Translations under genes and position numbers: made by a program
In this document: in pieces, positions 28,706 to 38,151 of the stretch
Position numbering within the stretch: position 1 is the stretch's first letter
How the letters are laid out: the number at the start of each line of letters is the position of its first letter
Source of the DNA: Citrobacter werkmanii NBRC 105721
GTDB taxonomy: Bacteria; Pseudomonadota; Gammaproteobacteria; Enterobacterales; Enterobacteriaceae
DNA: 64,000 nt
Reading direction: 5' to 3'
NCBI GenBank assembly: GCA_000759755.1
Contig: BBMW01000013.1
Location: 310,001-374,000 of the forward strand
Notes under the pieces: model-generated
Seen by the model: only the letters and a program-made list of their open reading frames with translations
Databases searched by the model: none
What the model was told of the DNA's origin: nothing

Positions 28706-29593
28706 ATGTCCTCATCCCGTCCGGTGTTCCGCTCGCGCTGGCTTCCCTATTTACTGGTGGCCCCGCAGTTGGTTATCACCGTTATTTTCTTTATCTGGCC
28801 CGCCGGTGAAGCGCTGTGGTACTCGCTACAAAGCGTTGATCCTTTTGGCCTTTCCAGCCAGTTTGTCGGACTGGAAAACTTTGTCGCGCTGTTTCATGAC
28901 CCGTACTACCTTGATTCGTTCTGGACGACGATAAAGTTCAGTACGTTGGTTACGGTAAGCGGCCTGCTGGTGTCGCTGTTTTTTGCTGCGCTGGTGAATT
29001 ACGTGGTGCGCGGTAGCCGTTTTTACCAGACGTTAATGCTACTCCCCTACGCCGTTGCGCCTGCCGTCGCCGCCGTACTGTGGATCTTCCTGTTCAACCC
29101 GGGTCGCGGGCTGATTACCCATTTTCTCGGTGAGTTTGGCTATGACTGGAACCACGCGCAAAACAGCGGTCAGGCAATGTTTCTGGTGGTGTTCGCGTCG
29201 GTCTGGAAGCAGATTAGTTACAACTTCCTTTTCTTCTTTGCCGCACTGCAATCTATTCCCCGGTCGCTGATCGAAGCCGCCGCAATTGATGGCGCGGGGC
29301 CGATTCGCCGCTTCTTTAAACTGGCGCTACCGCTGATTGCGCCGGTCAGTTTCTTCCTGCTGGTGGTGAATCTGGTGTATGCCTTCTTTGATACCTTCCC
29401 AGTGATCGACGCTGCCACGGCAGGTGGGCCGGTACAGGCGACCACGACGTTGATTTATAAGATCTATCGTGAAGGCTTTGTCGGCCTGGATCTCTCTGCG
29501 TCAGCCGCGCAGTCGGTGGTGCTGATGTTCCTGGTCATTATTTTGACGGTGGTGCAGTTCCGCTATGTGGAAAGTAAGGTGCGTTACCAATGA
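28706..29593 (+). CDS. ugpA: Glycerol-3-phosphate ABC permease UgpA
   Basis: Membrane subunit of the Ugp importer, 295 aa, six membrane segments. The EAA loop contacting UgpC is [20 protein letters not shown] (about residues 190-209). Overlaps ugpE by 4 bp. Confidence 0.97.
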   Translation: MSSSRPVFRSRWLPYLLVAPQLVITVIFFIWPAGEALWYSLQSVDPFGLSSQFVGLENFVALFHDPYYLDSFWTTIKFSTLVTVSGLLVSLFFAALVNYVVRGSRFYQTLMLLPYAVAPAVAAVLWIFLFNPGRGLITHFLGEFGYDWNHAQNSGQAMFLVVFASVWKQISYNFLFFFAALQSIPRSLIEAAAIDGAGPIRRFFKLALPLIAPVSFFLLVVNLVYAFFDTFPVIDAATAGGPVQATTTLIYKIYREGFVGLDLSASAAQSVVLMFLVIILTVVQFRYVESKVRYQ

Positions 29594-30435
29594 TTGAGAA
29601 CCGTCGTGGGCTGACAATATTCAGCCATACCATGCTGATGCTGGGGATCATGGTGATCCTGTTCCCGTTGTATGTCGCGTTTGTCGCGGCGACGCTGGAC
29701 AACAAAGCGGTATTTGAAACGCCGATGACACTGGTTCCCAGCACGCAGTTGCTGGAAAACATGAAATATATCTGGGTCAACGGCGTGGGCGTCAACAGCG
29801 CGCCATTCTGGTTGATGATGCTCAACAGTTTCATCATGGCGTTCAGTATTACGGTGGGGAAAATCACCGTCTCTATGCTCTCTGCGTTCGCTATCGTCTG
29901 GTTTCGCTTTCCGCTGCGCAACCTGTTCTTCTGGATGATTTTTATCACCCTGATGCTGCCGGTTGAGGTGCGTATTTTCCCGACGGTGGAAGTGATCGCC
30001 AACCTGAAAATGCTCGACAGCTACGCGGGTCTGACGTTGCCGCTGATGGCATCGGCTACTGCGACCTTCCTGTTCCGTCAGTTTTTTATGACGCTACCGG
30101 ATGAGCTGGTTGAAGCGGCGCGTATTGACGGCGCGTCACCGATGCGTTTTTTCCGCGATATCGTGCTACCGCTGTCAAAAACCAATCTGGCGGCGCTGTT
30201 CGTGATCACCTTTATCTACGGCTGGAACCAGTATTTGTGGCCGTTGTTAATTATTACCGATGTCAACCTGGGCACTGCGGTGGCGGGCATCAAAGGCATG
30301 ATCGCCACCGGCGAAGGTACCACCCAATGGAATCAGGTGATGGCAGCCATGTTGCTGACGCTCATCCCTCCGGTAATCATCGTGTTAGCCATGCAGCGTG
30401 CCTTCGTGCGTGGTTTAGTGGACAGTGAGAAATAA
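29590..30435 (+). CDS. ugpE: Glycerol-3-phosphate ABC permease UgpE
   Basis: Second membrane subunit, 281 aa, six membrane segments, with the EAA motif [20 protein letters not shown] at about residues 176-195. ATGA overlap with ugpA; ugpC begins one base after its stop codon. Confidence 0.97.
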   Translation: MIENRRGLTIFSHTMLMLGIMVILFPLYVAFVAATLDNKAVFETPMTLVPSTQLLENMKYIWVNGVGVNSAPFWLMMLNSFIMAFSITVGKITVSMLSAFAIVWFRFPLRNLFFWMIFITLMLPVEVRIFPTVEVIANLKMLDSYAGLTLPLMASATATFLFRQFFMTLPDELVEAARIDGASPMRFFRDIVLPLSKTNLAALFVITFIYGWNQYLWPLLIITDVNLGTAVAGIKGMIATGEGTTQWNQVMAAMLLTLIPPVIIVLAMQRAFVRGLVDSEK

Positions 30436-30436
30436 A

Positions 30437-31507
30437 ATGGCTGGTTTAAAACTACAGGCAGTAACCAAAAGCTGGGATGGCAAAACCCAGGTGATTAAAC
30501 CGCTGACGCTGGACGTTGCGGACGGTGAGTTTATCGTGATGGTCGGGCCATCCGGCTGCGGCAAGTCTACGCTGCTGCGGATGGTGGCTGGGCTGGAGCG
30601 GGTCAGCGGCGGCGATATCTGGATCGATAATAAGCGCGTCACCGAGATGGAGCCGAAAGATCGCGGCATTGCAATGGTGTTCCAGAACTATGCCCTCTAC
30701 CCGCATATGAGCGTGGAAGAAAACATGGCCTGGGGATTGAAGATTCGTGGAATGGGCAAGGAGCATATTGCCGAACGAGTGAAAGAGGCGGCACGTATTC
30801 TCGAACTGGGTGAATTGCTTAAACGTCGCCCGCGCGAACTTTCTGGCGGTCAGCGCCAGCGCGTAGCGATGGGGCGAGCGATTGTGCGCGACCCAGCGGT
30901 ATTCCTGTTCGATGAGCCGCTTTCTAACCTCGATGCCAAGCTGCGCGTGCAGATGCGTCTGGAGTTACAACATCTGCATCGCCGCCTGAAAACCACTTCG
31001 CTATACGTGACGCACGACCAGGTTGAAGCGATGACCCTCGCCCAACGGGTGATGGTGATGAACAAAGGCATTGCCGAGCAGATCGGTACGCCGGTTGAGG
31101 TGTACGAGAAACCTGCCAGCCGTTTTGTGGCGAGCTTTATCGGCAGCCCGGCGATGAACCTGCTGGACGGGCGCATCAGCGCTTCAGGTACGCATTTTGA
31201 ACTGGATGACGGCATGGCCTTGCCCATCGCCAGGAACGTCCGGGAGTATATTGGGCGTAACATGACGCTGGGTATCCGCCCGGAGCATATTGCGTTAAGC
31301 TCGCAGGCCGATGGCGGTGTGCCGTTGGTTGTCGACACGCTGGAAATGCTGGGCGCGGATAACCTTGCGCACGGACGTTGGGGTGAGCAAAAACTGGTGG
31401 TGCGACTGGCGCATCAGCATCGCCCGACGGCAGGCAGCACGCTATGGCTGCATCTGCCAGAAAATCATTTGCATCTCTTTGATGGCGAAACAGGACAACG
31501 CGTATGA
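30437..31507 (+). CDS. ugpC: Glycerol-3-phosphate ABC ATPase UgpC
   Basis: ATPase of the Ugp importer, 356 aa, MalK-type with a C-terminal regulatory OB-fold domain (about residues 235-356). Walker [10 protein letters not shown] at 37-45, signature LSGGQRQ at 135-141, Walker B VFLFDEP shortly after. The start MAGLKLQ is preferred over an upstream Met inside the end of ugpE. It overlaps ugpQ by 4 bp. Confidence 0.97.
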   Translation: MAGLKLQAVTKSWDGKTQVIKPLTLDVADGEFIVMVGPSGCGKSTLLRMVAGLERVSGGDIWIDNKRVTEMEPKDRGIAMVFQNYALYPHMSVEENMAWGLKIRGMGKEHIAERVKEAARILELGELLKRRPRELSGGQRQRVAMGRAIVRDPAVFLFDEPLSNLDAKLRVQMRLELQHLHRRLKTTSLYVTHDQVEAMTLAQRVMVMNKGIAEQIGTPVEVYEKPASRFVASFIGSPAMNLLDGRISASGTHFELDDGMALPIARNVREYIGRNMTLGIRPEHIALSSQADGGVPLVVDTLEMLGADNLAHGRWGEQKLVVRLAHQHRPTAGSTLWLHLPENHLHLFDGETGQRV

Positions 31508-32247
31508 GTAACTGGCCTTATCCCCACATTGCCGCCCATCGCGGCGGCGGTAAGCTGGCACCGGAAAACACCCTGGCGGCGATCGACGTGGGGGCGCGAT
31601 ACGGGCATACCATGATTGAATTTGACGCTAAATTGTCGAAAGACGGCGAGATCTTTTTGCTGCACGACGACAATCTCGAGCGGACCAGTAACGGCTGGGG
31701 CGTGGCGGGTGAGCTGAACTGGCAGGATCTATTACGCGTGGACGCAGGCGGCTGGTTTAGCGGCGAGTTTAAAGGCGAACCGCTGCCGCTGCTCTCGCAA
31801 GTGGCTGAGCGCTGCCGTCAGCACGGCATGATGGCGAATATTGAAATTAAACCCACGACCGGCACCGGAACGTTAACCGGCAAAGTCGTGGCGCTGGCTG
31901 CGCGTGAACTGTGGGTGGGAATGACGCCGCCGCTGTTGTCGTCTTTTGAAATTGACGCGCTTGAAGCAGCGCAGCAGGCGGCTCCGGAACTGCCGCGCGG
32001 TTTACTGCTTGATGAATGGCGTGACGACTGGCGCGAACTCACTACCCGGCTCGGCTGCGTCTCGATTCATCTTAATCATAAGCTGCTGGATGAAGCGCGC
32101 GTGGATGCGCTGCGCGACGCGGGGCTACGTATTTTGGTTTATACCGTCAACCGACCCCAGCGCGCGGCAGAGCTGCTGCGCTGGGGAGTGGACTGCATCT
32201 GTACCGATGCCATTGATACAATAGGGCCGGATTTCCAGCCCTATTAA
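31504..32247 (+). CDS. ugpQ: Glycerophosphodiester phosphodiesterase UgpQ
   Basis: Cytosolic enzyme, 247 aa, that hydrolyses glycerophosphodiesters imported by UgpBAEC to sn-glycerol-3-phosphate and an alcohol. The GDPD catalytic signature [12 protein letters not shown] is at residues 12-23 and the metal-binding EFDAK at about 39-43. Last gene of the operon; its stop overlaps the convergent yhhA stop by 4 bp. Confidence 0.96.
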   Translation: MSNWPYPHIAAHRGGGKLAPENTLAAIDVGARYGHTMIEFDAKLSKDGEIFLLHDDNLERTSNGWGVAGELNWQDLLRVDAGGWFSGEFKGEPLPLLSQVAERCRQHGMMANIEIKPTTGTGTLTGKVVALAARELWVGMTPPLLSSFEIDALEAAQQAAPELPRGLLLDEWRDDWRELTTRLGCVSIHLNHKLLDEARVDALRDAGLRILVYTVNRPQRAAELLRWGVDCICTDAIDTIGPDFQPY

Positions 32248-32687
32248 GGCCCGATCGTTTTTAACGGAACGTTAGGCTGCGGCGTGCTGGAGGGCTTCAG
32301 CATGTCGCCGTTCTTTTTCTCCGACAGCATATGTTGCTGTTTATTCAGCGAACTGTCCGGGTTACGAGTTCCGTTCAACATGCCACCGTTGCTGTTGGGC
32401 AGCATCTGTTGTTGACCCGTATTCAACTCTCCCGGCTGAGACTGAAGGACTCGCTGGGAGTTCGTGTTGATTTGGTTTTCCATATGCTGTTGCTGCATGC
32501 GGGTTTGCGTTTGCAACTGCTGGTTGAGCATCCCTTTTTGCTGAATTTGCTGCGTTTGCATTTGGGTCTGCATACGCTGCTGGCTCGGGATCTGGTAACC
32601 CGGTTGATTCGGGTTATTCATGGTGTTGATGGGCTGTGCAAAGCCTGCAAACGGCAATAGCATGGCTAAAAGTAAGAGTCGTTTCAT
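32244..32687 (-). CDS. yhhA: DUF2756 exported glutamine-rich protein YhhA
   Basis: Exported protein of 147 aa with a signal peptide (about residues 1-18, ending GFAQP) and a mature part extraordinarily rich in Gln, Met and Asn ([16 protein letters not shown] and similar), likely disordered. E. coli YhhA has nearly the same length; function unknown. Divergent from ggt. Confidence 0.92.
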   Translation of the reverse strand: MKRLLLLAMLLPFAGFAQPINTMNNPNQPGYQIPSQQRMQTQMQTQQIQQKGMLNQQLQTQTRMQQQHMENQINTNSQRVLQSQPGELNTGQQQMLPNSNGGMLNGTRNPDSSLNKQQHMLSEKKNGDMLKPSSTPQPNVPLKTIGP

Positions 32688-32804
32688 CGCTTTTCTCCTC
32701 TCGGGGATCGTTTAAGTTTACTCCTTTCTCGCCGTTACGATGATTATTTCAGAGTTATGCACCAGGCTTAGTGGGGGCCGACCCCATACATCTGGAGAAT
32801 AACG

Positions 32805-34550
32805 ATGATAAAACCGACGTTTTTACGCCGGGTAGCCATTGCTGCTCTGCTCTCAGGAAGTTGTTTTAGCGTTGCTGCTGCGCCGGCAGCGCCACCACCG
32901 GTATCCTACGGTGTCGAGGAAGATGTGTTCCATCCCGTGCGTGCGCAGCAGGGAATGGTGGCCTCGGTGGATGCATTAGCCACCCAGGTTGGGGTGGATA
33001 TCCTCAAACAGGGGGGCAATGCCGTCGATGCCGCCGTGGCCGTTGGCTATGCGCTGGCGGTGACGCATCCGCAGGCGGGTAATCTGGGCGGTGGTGGTTT
33101 TATGCTGCTGCGCACCAAAGACGGTAACACGACGGCGATTGATTTTCGTGAAATGGCGCCTGCTGCCGCGACCCGTGATATGTTCCTCGACGATCAGGGT
33201 AACGCCGATGCGAAAAAGTCGCTGACGTCGCATCTGGCATCCGGTACGCCGGGTACCGTGGCGGGTTTCTCGCTGGCGCTGGAGAAATACGGCACGATGC
33301 CGCTGAACAAAGTGGTGCGCCCGGCGATGAAGCTGGCGGAAGAGGGTTTTGTGGTTAACGATGCGCTGGCCGATGACTTAAAAACTTACGGCAGCGAAGT
33401 GATCCCTAATCATGAGAACAGCAAAGCCATTTTCTGGAAAGACGGTGAGCCGCTGAAAAAAGGCGATAAGCTGGTCCAGAAGAATCTGGCGAAAAGCCTG
33501 GAAATGATTGCCGAAAATGGCCCGGATGCGTTTTATAAAGGGGCGATTGCCGACCAGATTGCCGGGGAAATGCAGAAGAACGGCGGTCTGATGACCAAAG
33601 AGGATTTAGCCAGCTATAAAGCCGTTGAACGTACGCCAATCAGTGGTGACTATCGCGGGTATCAGGTCTTCTCCATGCCGCCGCCATCCTCGGGCGGTAT
33701 TCACATCGTGCAGATCCTTAATATTCTTGAAAACTTCGACATGAAGAAGTACGGCTTTGGCAGTGCCGATGCCATGCAAATCATGGCGGAAGCGGAAAAA
33801 TACGCCTATGCCGACCGTTCAGAGTATCTGGGTGACCCGGACTTTGTGAAAGTGCCGTGGCAGGCGCTGACCAACAAAGCCTATGCGAAAACGCTGGCCG
33901 ATCAAATTGATATCAACAAGGCCAAACCTTCCAGCCAGATAAAACCGGGCAAGCTCGCCCCGTATGAAAGCAACCAGACCACCCACTTCTCGGTGGTGGA
34001 TAAAGACGGCAATGCCGTGGCGGTGACCTATACCCTGAATACTACCTTCGGCACCGGGATTGTGGCGGGTAATACCGGTATTCTGCTCAATAATGAAATG
34101 GACGATTTCTCTGCCAAGCCAGGCGTGCCGAACGTATACGGACTGGTGGGCGGCGACGCCAACGCGGTTGGTCCGAAGAAGCGTCCGCTGTCGTCTATGT
34201 CGCCGACTATCGTGGTAAAAGACGGAAAAACCTGGCTGGTGACCGGCAGCCCTGGCGGGAGTCGAATCATCACTACTGTGCTGCAAATGGTAGTGAACAG
34301 CATTGATTTCGGAATGAACGTCGCCGAAGCGACCAACGCGCCGCGCTTCCATCATCAGTGGTTGCCGGATGAGCTTCGCGTTGAGAAGGGCTTCAGCCCG
34401 GATACAATCAAACTGCTGGAGCAAAAAGGACAGAAAGTGGCGCTGAAAGAGGCGATGGGCAGCACCCAAAGTATTATGGTTGGGCCGGATGGCGCACTGT
34501 ATGGCGCGTCCGACCCGCGTTCCGTAGATGACTTAACGGCGGGATACTAA
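32805..34550 (+). CDS. ggt: Gamma-glutamyltranspeptidase Ggt
   Basis: Periplasmic N-terminal nucleophile hydrolase of 581 aa that cleaves gamma-glutamyl bonds, mainly glutathione. Signal peptide of about 25 residues (ending VAAA). The proenzyme self-cleaves before Thr392 in NQTTHFSV (Thr391 in E. coli), making the small subunit's catalytic N-terminus. The substrate-binding Gly-rich segment PGGSRIITT lies in the C-terminal quarter. Complete and the family length. A weak hairpin (34559-34582) follows. Confidence 0.97.
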   Translation: MIKPTFLRRVAIAALLSGSCFSVAAAPAAPPPVSYGVEEDVFHPVRAQQGMVASVDALATQVGVDILKQGGNAVDAAVAVGYALAVTHPQAGNLGGGGFMLLRTKDGNTTAIDFREMAPAAATRDMFLDDQGNADAKKSLTSHLASGTPGTVAGFSLALEKYGTMPLNKVVRPAMKLAEEGFVVNDALADDLKTYGSEVIPNHENSKAIFWKDGEPLKKGDKLVQKNLAKSLEMIAENGPDAFYKGAIADQIAGEMQKNGGLMTKEDLASYKAVERTPISGDYRGYQVFSMPPPSSGGIHIVQILNILENFDMKKYGFGSADAMQIMAEAEKYAYADRSEYLGDPDFVKVPWQALTNKAYAKTLADQIDINKAKPSSQIKPGKLAPYESNQTTHFSVVDKDGNAVAVTYTLNTTFGTGIVAGNTGILLNNEMDDFSAKPGVPNVYGLVGGDANAVGPKKRPLSSMSPTIVVKDGKTWLVTGSPGGSRIITTVLQMVVNSIDFGMNVAEATNAPRFHHQWLPDELRVEKGFSPDTIKLLEQKGQKVALKEAMGSTQSIMVGPDGALYGASDPRSVDDLTAGY

Positions 34551-34558
34551 GCATAACG

Positions 34559-34582
34559 GCCCTCTTCGATGGGAGAGGGCTT
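34559..34582 (+). terminator. Hairpin after ggt, weak terminator
   Basis: GCCCTCT/AGAGGGC stem with an 8-nt loop, followed only by TTGTC. The T tract is poor, so termination efficiency is uncertain; it may also serve the module B genes arriving from the other side. Confidence 0.55.
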
Positions 34583-34597
34583 GTCGGGTAGTTTTCA

Positions 34598-34867
34598 CTA
34601 TAGTGAATGGTCTTGGTGATGCTGGTCAATTTCGATTAGCAACTTATGGCCTTGGGCAGATACGCGATAATAATCCATTCCTGAGGGGGTCCTTGCTACT
34701 ATATCGACTAAACCCGCTTTAGATAGGTTATTTATGAGCCTGACTACGTTACCAACTCCATCCATTTTCCTACTGGTCATTGCGCGATCAAGATTATACC
34801 AGGTCCAATTTACGTCATCTCTGGAAGCTAATAATTTCAAGATGTTAAGTTCAGTATTGTTTACCAT
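34598..34867 (-). CDS. Putative immunity protein of module B, winged-helix-like
   Basis: Protein of 89 aa with no signal peptide. Its pattern, short helices (ELNILKLLA, WYNLDRAMTS, VGNVVRLINNLSKAGLV) followed by a two-strand wing (DIVARTPSGMDYYRVSAQGHKLL), resembles a winged helix-turn-helix fold. The start codon overlaps the last 7 bp of the toxin reading frame (ATGGTAA), so it is translationally coupled to it. That position is where T6SS immunity genes lie, and I call it immunity by context. It could instead be a small regulator. I know no named family. Confidence 0.55.
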   Translation of the reverse strand: MVNNTELNILKLLASRDDVNWTWYNLDRAMTSRKMDGVGNVVRLINNLSKAGLVDIVARTPSGMDYYRVSAQGHKLLIEIDQHHQDHSL

Positions 34868-35999
34868 GATGGTGCATCCGGGTGATAAAGGTCATTACCA
34901 GTTATTCTATAATCTTCGAGTGTTGATGTATGCGTGTTATTCCATAGATCATAAGCCTCTTGGTTATCGCTTGGCCTGCCAGTTTCCCAACCTAAATTGC
35001 AATAACGTTGATACTCTCGACATTCATGAGTGTAGTAGTTTAAATCCACTTGTTCTGGTAACAACTCACCGTTCGCTATCTTTTTTAACGGCTTACCATA
35101 AATTCATTACCAGGATCTGGATCGAAGCGAGATATGTGTTTTTCTACAATTGCAATTCCTTCATGGGTAATATTTACGCCTTCAGTTGTAAGATGTTCAA
35201 CAGGGCCTCCCGCTTTATCTGGATCAAATGGCCTTGATGTATAAGTTCCTTTCGCTCCAAACTGCTCCAGTTCTTCTAATTCAGGAAATTTCATCCTTCC
35301 CATAGTTAAGCCTGCAGCTACTGAAGCACCAAGAATCAGCAATCCTTTGTTATCCATAACCTGCTCGTAACCCGCAGGAGCATCGCCACCCAGCTTTTCC
35401 GCCGTTTCCCTGAAACCGTCGATATTGCCGTTGTAGATCCCTCCGGCGGCAAGCAGTCTGCCAACCCCTTTGCTGTTTAACGTTTTGAGGCCGTTGTCTG
35501 CGGGGGTTTTTGGTCGGGGGATAAACAGACGGTTGTAGTTTTCGGGCAATGCCAGGTAGCTGAACTCAGTGTTGGCAATAAGATGTTTGCAAAGGATATA
35601 TTCATAGCTGATGGTTATTGTTTCTGTATCTAAATTATTTTCACTGAATTGGTGTTGAATACCTGATAAGAATGCTCCCCGCAGTTGAATATAATAATAC
35701 TTCTCCCATCTACCGAATCTATTGATACGGTAGAAATAAAACTCCATATACAACTGTTCGTTGTTATTAATCGTATTAACAAACAACGGTGTACTTTTAT
35801 CGATAAGTTTACAAAATCGCAGTCCGTGCAAATGTGAACCTCTGCCAGTACTGGTTATACTATTAGAGAGCGAAAAGGCAAAAATCTCGTCTTCGTGCCC
35901 TGATTGCCAGCGGTTACCCACAGATGCAACGGTTCCACATCCGTCAGAAATAGCGCCCTGCTGTTGTCCAGAAACCATCAGATAGACGATATCACTCAT
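34861..35999 (-). pseudogene. Hcp with C-terminal toxin extension, frameshifted (module B)
   Basis: Hcp-type evolved effector: an Hcp domain (about residues 1-155) fused to an extension of about 220 residues. The first frame runs 304 codons and stops at 35085; the next frame, from about 35088, continues with LKKIANGELLPEQ and ends HPDAPSW at 34861. Joining them restores about 379 aa, close to yhhZ-like Hcp-toxin fusions in the same ggt-yhhY slot of E. coli. One missing base between about 35085 and 35102 explains the break. The toxin part has FYTHE-like (YYTHECREYQRY) and LEDY motifs I cannot assign to an enzyme. The second frame uses the TTG at 35064 only as an artefact of open-frame calling. 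Confidence 0.8.
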
Positions 36000-36268
36000 G
36001 ACATCCTTATCCTTTTATTACGTGTTGTCGTGAAAAGGGTAATTCTTTCTTTGTTGTAATTACGCTTTCTGATGGCGTTCGTATATAGCAGAAATAAAAC
36101 GTTTCACTTTAAGTGAGTTTTTTTGAGGGGAATCTGAATATAAATAATGTGTAAGATGAGAATTTATATATTCAATAATTTGGAGTTATAGATGGAGTAT
36201 TGGTCGATATTGTTTTATCCATATCGATAGCCTACAGCATTCTGAACGATGTAGGCCTGACTGGTAGG

Positions 36269-37153
36269 TTATGGCGCATATTGCTGCAGTGATTCGGACC
36301 AGCGGAATATTTGGCTGCTTTTATCCTGTAGATTAACGCGCTCTAAGTCATAAAACCCGTGCGTCTTTGCCGAGCGCATTTTGAGAATGTACTTACTTTC
36401 GCTGATGTCGTGCTGCCTTGTGCCGTCTTTATTCCAGTCTCCGGCGATGTCTGAATAGTAATAAACAAGGTCAGAAAACACGTTGATTATTTTGCTGTCT
36501 TTGATGGTGTAGAGTTCCAGCACTTCATAAAATGCGCCACCGCCGGAGTAGGCATCGGAGTATCCACCCCGTACCCCGAATGCCAGGGTATCGGGTGCTA
36601 TCCGGTACGGTGCCAGATCCAGCTTTGTATAATAAGCCAGCGGTCTGACGGACTCATCATCGCTCTCTTTTTCAGCGGCTTTATTCCACTCTGAGAGCTG
36701 GTTTAACGGTTTTTCCGAGCGTGCAATCGGCGTTAGCTGTGGATTCTGCCAGGAAAAAACGCCGAGATATAATTTATTAGCGCGCCCGTTGCTGTAGTTT
36801 TCCGGGCAGGTGTTATCCGCGTATTTTTTTGCTTGCTCGGCGTCAGCCGTATTATCGGCAAAACAGGCAATGCCAATATATTTACCGTCTTTTCCCCAAG
36901 ATTTAGCACCAGTCAGGATCAGGTTGTCAGGATCTTCATTCGGTGCAACCCAGGCAATCCACTGCTTTTCAGATAAGCCCTGAGGAAGCTCACCAAATCC
37001 TTTTGCAGGGGTTGCTCCCGCCATTTGTTCAGCGAAAATCTGTTTACCTTCCGGATGTTGGATGGCACTGGGTACGGAATCGAGATTTTGTACAGTAGTG
37101 GCAAAAGCAGGGGAGAGCGAGGCCAGCAAAACCAGGGGAAGAAACTTTTTCAC
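36269..37153 (-). CDS. Periplasmic protein of unknown function
   Basis: Protein of 294 aa with an 18-residue signal peptide ending SPAFA. The mature part is acidic, rich in Tyr, Asp and Lys, with two cysteines about 20 residues apart (GIACFADN and ENTCPEN region), compatible with a disulfide. I do not recognise the family. It lies between Hcp module B and yhhY, on the same strand as module B but 269 bp upstream of it, across AT-rich DNA in which I see no feature. It may be part of the accessory insertion or a separate gene. Confidence 0.7.
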   Translation of the reverse strand: MKKFLPLVLLASLSPAFATTVQNLDSVPSAIQHPEGKQIFAEQMAGATPAKGFGELPQGLSEKQWIAWVAPNEDPDNLILTGAKSWGKDGKYIGIACFADNTADAEQAKKYADNTCPENYSNGRANKLYLGVFSWQNPQLTPIARSEKPLNQLSEWNKAAEKESDDESVRPLAYYTKLDLAPYRIAPDTLAFGVRGGYSDAYSGGGAFYEVLELYTIKDSKIINVFSDLVYYYSDIAGDWNKDGTRQHDISESKYILKMRSAKTHGFYDLERVNLQDKSSQIFRWSESLQQYAP

Positions 37154-37199
37154 TATTGCGTCCTTTCAATAATCAGGGCGATATGACTCGCCCTTAAAT

Positions 37200-37688
37200 T
37201 TATTTCACGCGCGCCATAAAGTACGCATCAACGTATTCACCGTTGCGCAGGCCGTATTTTTTACCGGTGCCTTCGATTTCAAAACCGTACTTCTTATAGA
37301 CCGCTACGGCGGGCTCGTTATCAACAAACACTGTTAACTCGATACGGTCAACGCGCAGCCAGTTGTCACACATGTCGATCATGGTGCGGATCAGCGCGCT
37401 GGCGACGCCGCGGTTTTGCCAACGAGCGTCAACGCAAATACCGAAATCAGCAACGTGGCTGCGGCGCGGGCGCTGGGCAACTGCAATGGAAAGATGTCCC
37501 ACGACGATATCATCGATGCAGGCAACCAGCTGTTTGATCCCCGGCTGATCGGCGAGTCGCGTTTGCCACATCTCCATGGAAGGATGAGGAACCTGTAGCG
37601 TGTTGTGGTACACCTCCGGCTGGGCGTGGATCTGACGAATGGCATCGTAATCTTTCGGTTCAGCGTGGCGTATCACTATCTCACTCAT
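37200..37688 (-). CDS. yhhY: GNAT family N-acetyltransferase YhhY
   Basis: Acetyltransferase of 162 aa, E. coli length; E. coli YhhY acetylates amino acids or amino-acid-containing toxins such as microcin-type molecules. The acetyl-CoA binding segment RWQNRGVASALIRTMID is at about residues 90-106. Transcribed away from ryhB with a 120-bp gap. Confidence 0.9.
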   Translation of the reverse strand: MSEIVIRHAEPKDYDAIRQIHAQPEVYHNTLQVPHPSMEMWQTRLADQPGIKQLVACIDDIVVGHLSIAVAQRPRRSHVADFGICVDARWQNRGVASALIRTMIDMCDNWLRVDRIELTVFVDNEPAVAVYKKYGFEIEGTGKKYGLRNGEYVDAYFMARVK

Positions 37689-37786
37689 TCCTTATCTCCT
37701 GCAGGGTTAATTGAGCATTTACACTCGCTGAGAAAGAAAATTCCGTCAACTGCATTTTTTTGCAAAAAGAAGTAGACAAGTGCGAA

Positions 37787-37801
37787 TGAGAATGATTATT
37801 A
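37787..37801 (+). promoter_or_regulatory. Fur box and promoter of ryhB
   Basis: TGAGAATGATTATTA matches 13 of 15 Fur consensus positions and overlaps the ryhB -10 (TATTAT, 37797-37802); a TAGACA -35-like hexamer is at 37773-37778. Iron-loaded Fur would repress the sRNA. Confidence 0.85.
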
Positions 37802-37808
37802 TTGCTCT

Positions 37809-37900
37809 GCGTTCAGGGGAACCCCTACGGAGAACCTGAAAGCACGACATTGCTCACATTGCTTCCAGTATTACTTTAGCCAGCTTTTGCTGGCTTTTTT
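37809..37900 (+). ncRNA. ryhB: Small RNA RyhB
   Basis: Hfq-dependent regulatory RNA that, during iron starvation, represses mRNAs for non-essential iron proteins such as sodB and sdhC and promotes iron uptake. The conserved core GAACCTGAAAGCACGACATT and CTTCCAGTATTACTT are present, followed by an intrinsic terminator (CAGC/GCTG stem plus T tract). The 5' end begins GCGTTCAGG, a little different from E. coli. Located between yhhY and yhhX exactly as in E. coli. About 250 bp between it and yhhX hold no other feature except a degenerate REP near 38048-38084. Confidence 0.95.
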
Positions 37901-38151
37901 TTTTGCGTTTTGTTTCAGCCTGGCTTACTTGCCATTTTGTCCCCGGGAAGTGCTCCTCATGTACATTTAGTACGCTCTGGGCCCTGCGCGCTTGCCGTGA
38001 ACAAACTGACCGCGACGCCGACGGCCGATTTTGAGGCATCTGCTTTTGTAGCCCGAATAAGGCAATGCCACCATCCGGTAAAGAATCCAACATTCAGTCT
38101 CCAGCCGCTTTGCGCTATGGTGTAGACAATCACCTTCAAAAGGATCGTCTC

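Noticed and set aside
32244-32687. Glutamine-rich stretch as a tandem repeat or low-complexity artefact
   Set aside because: It has a clean signal peptide, the length of E. coli YhhA and conserved position beside ggt, so it is a real gene.
35075-35090. Programmed -1 frameshift at A-AAA-AAG in the Hcp-toxin gene
   Set aside because: The heptamer is in the wrong phase: the first frame already meets TAA before the ribosome could decode the slippery codons, so a plain one-base deletion is simpler.
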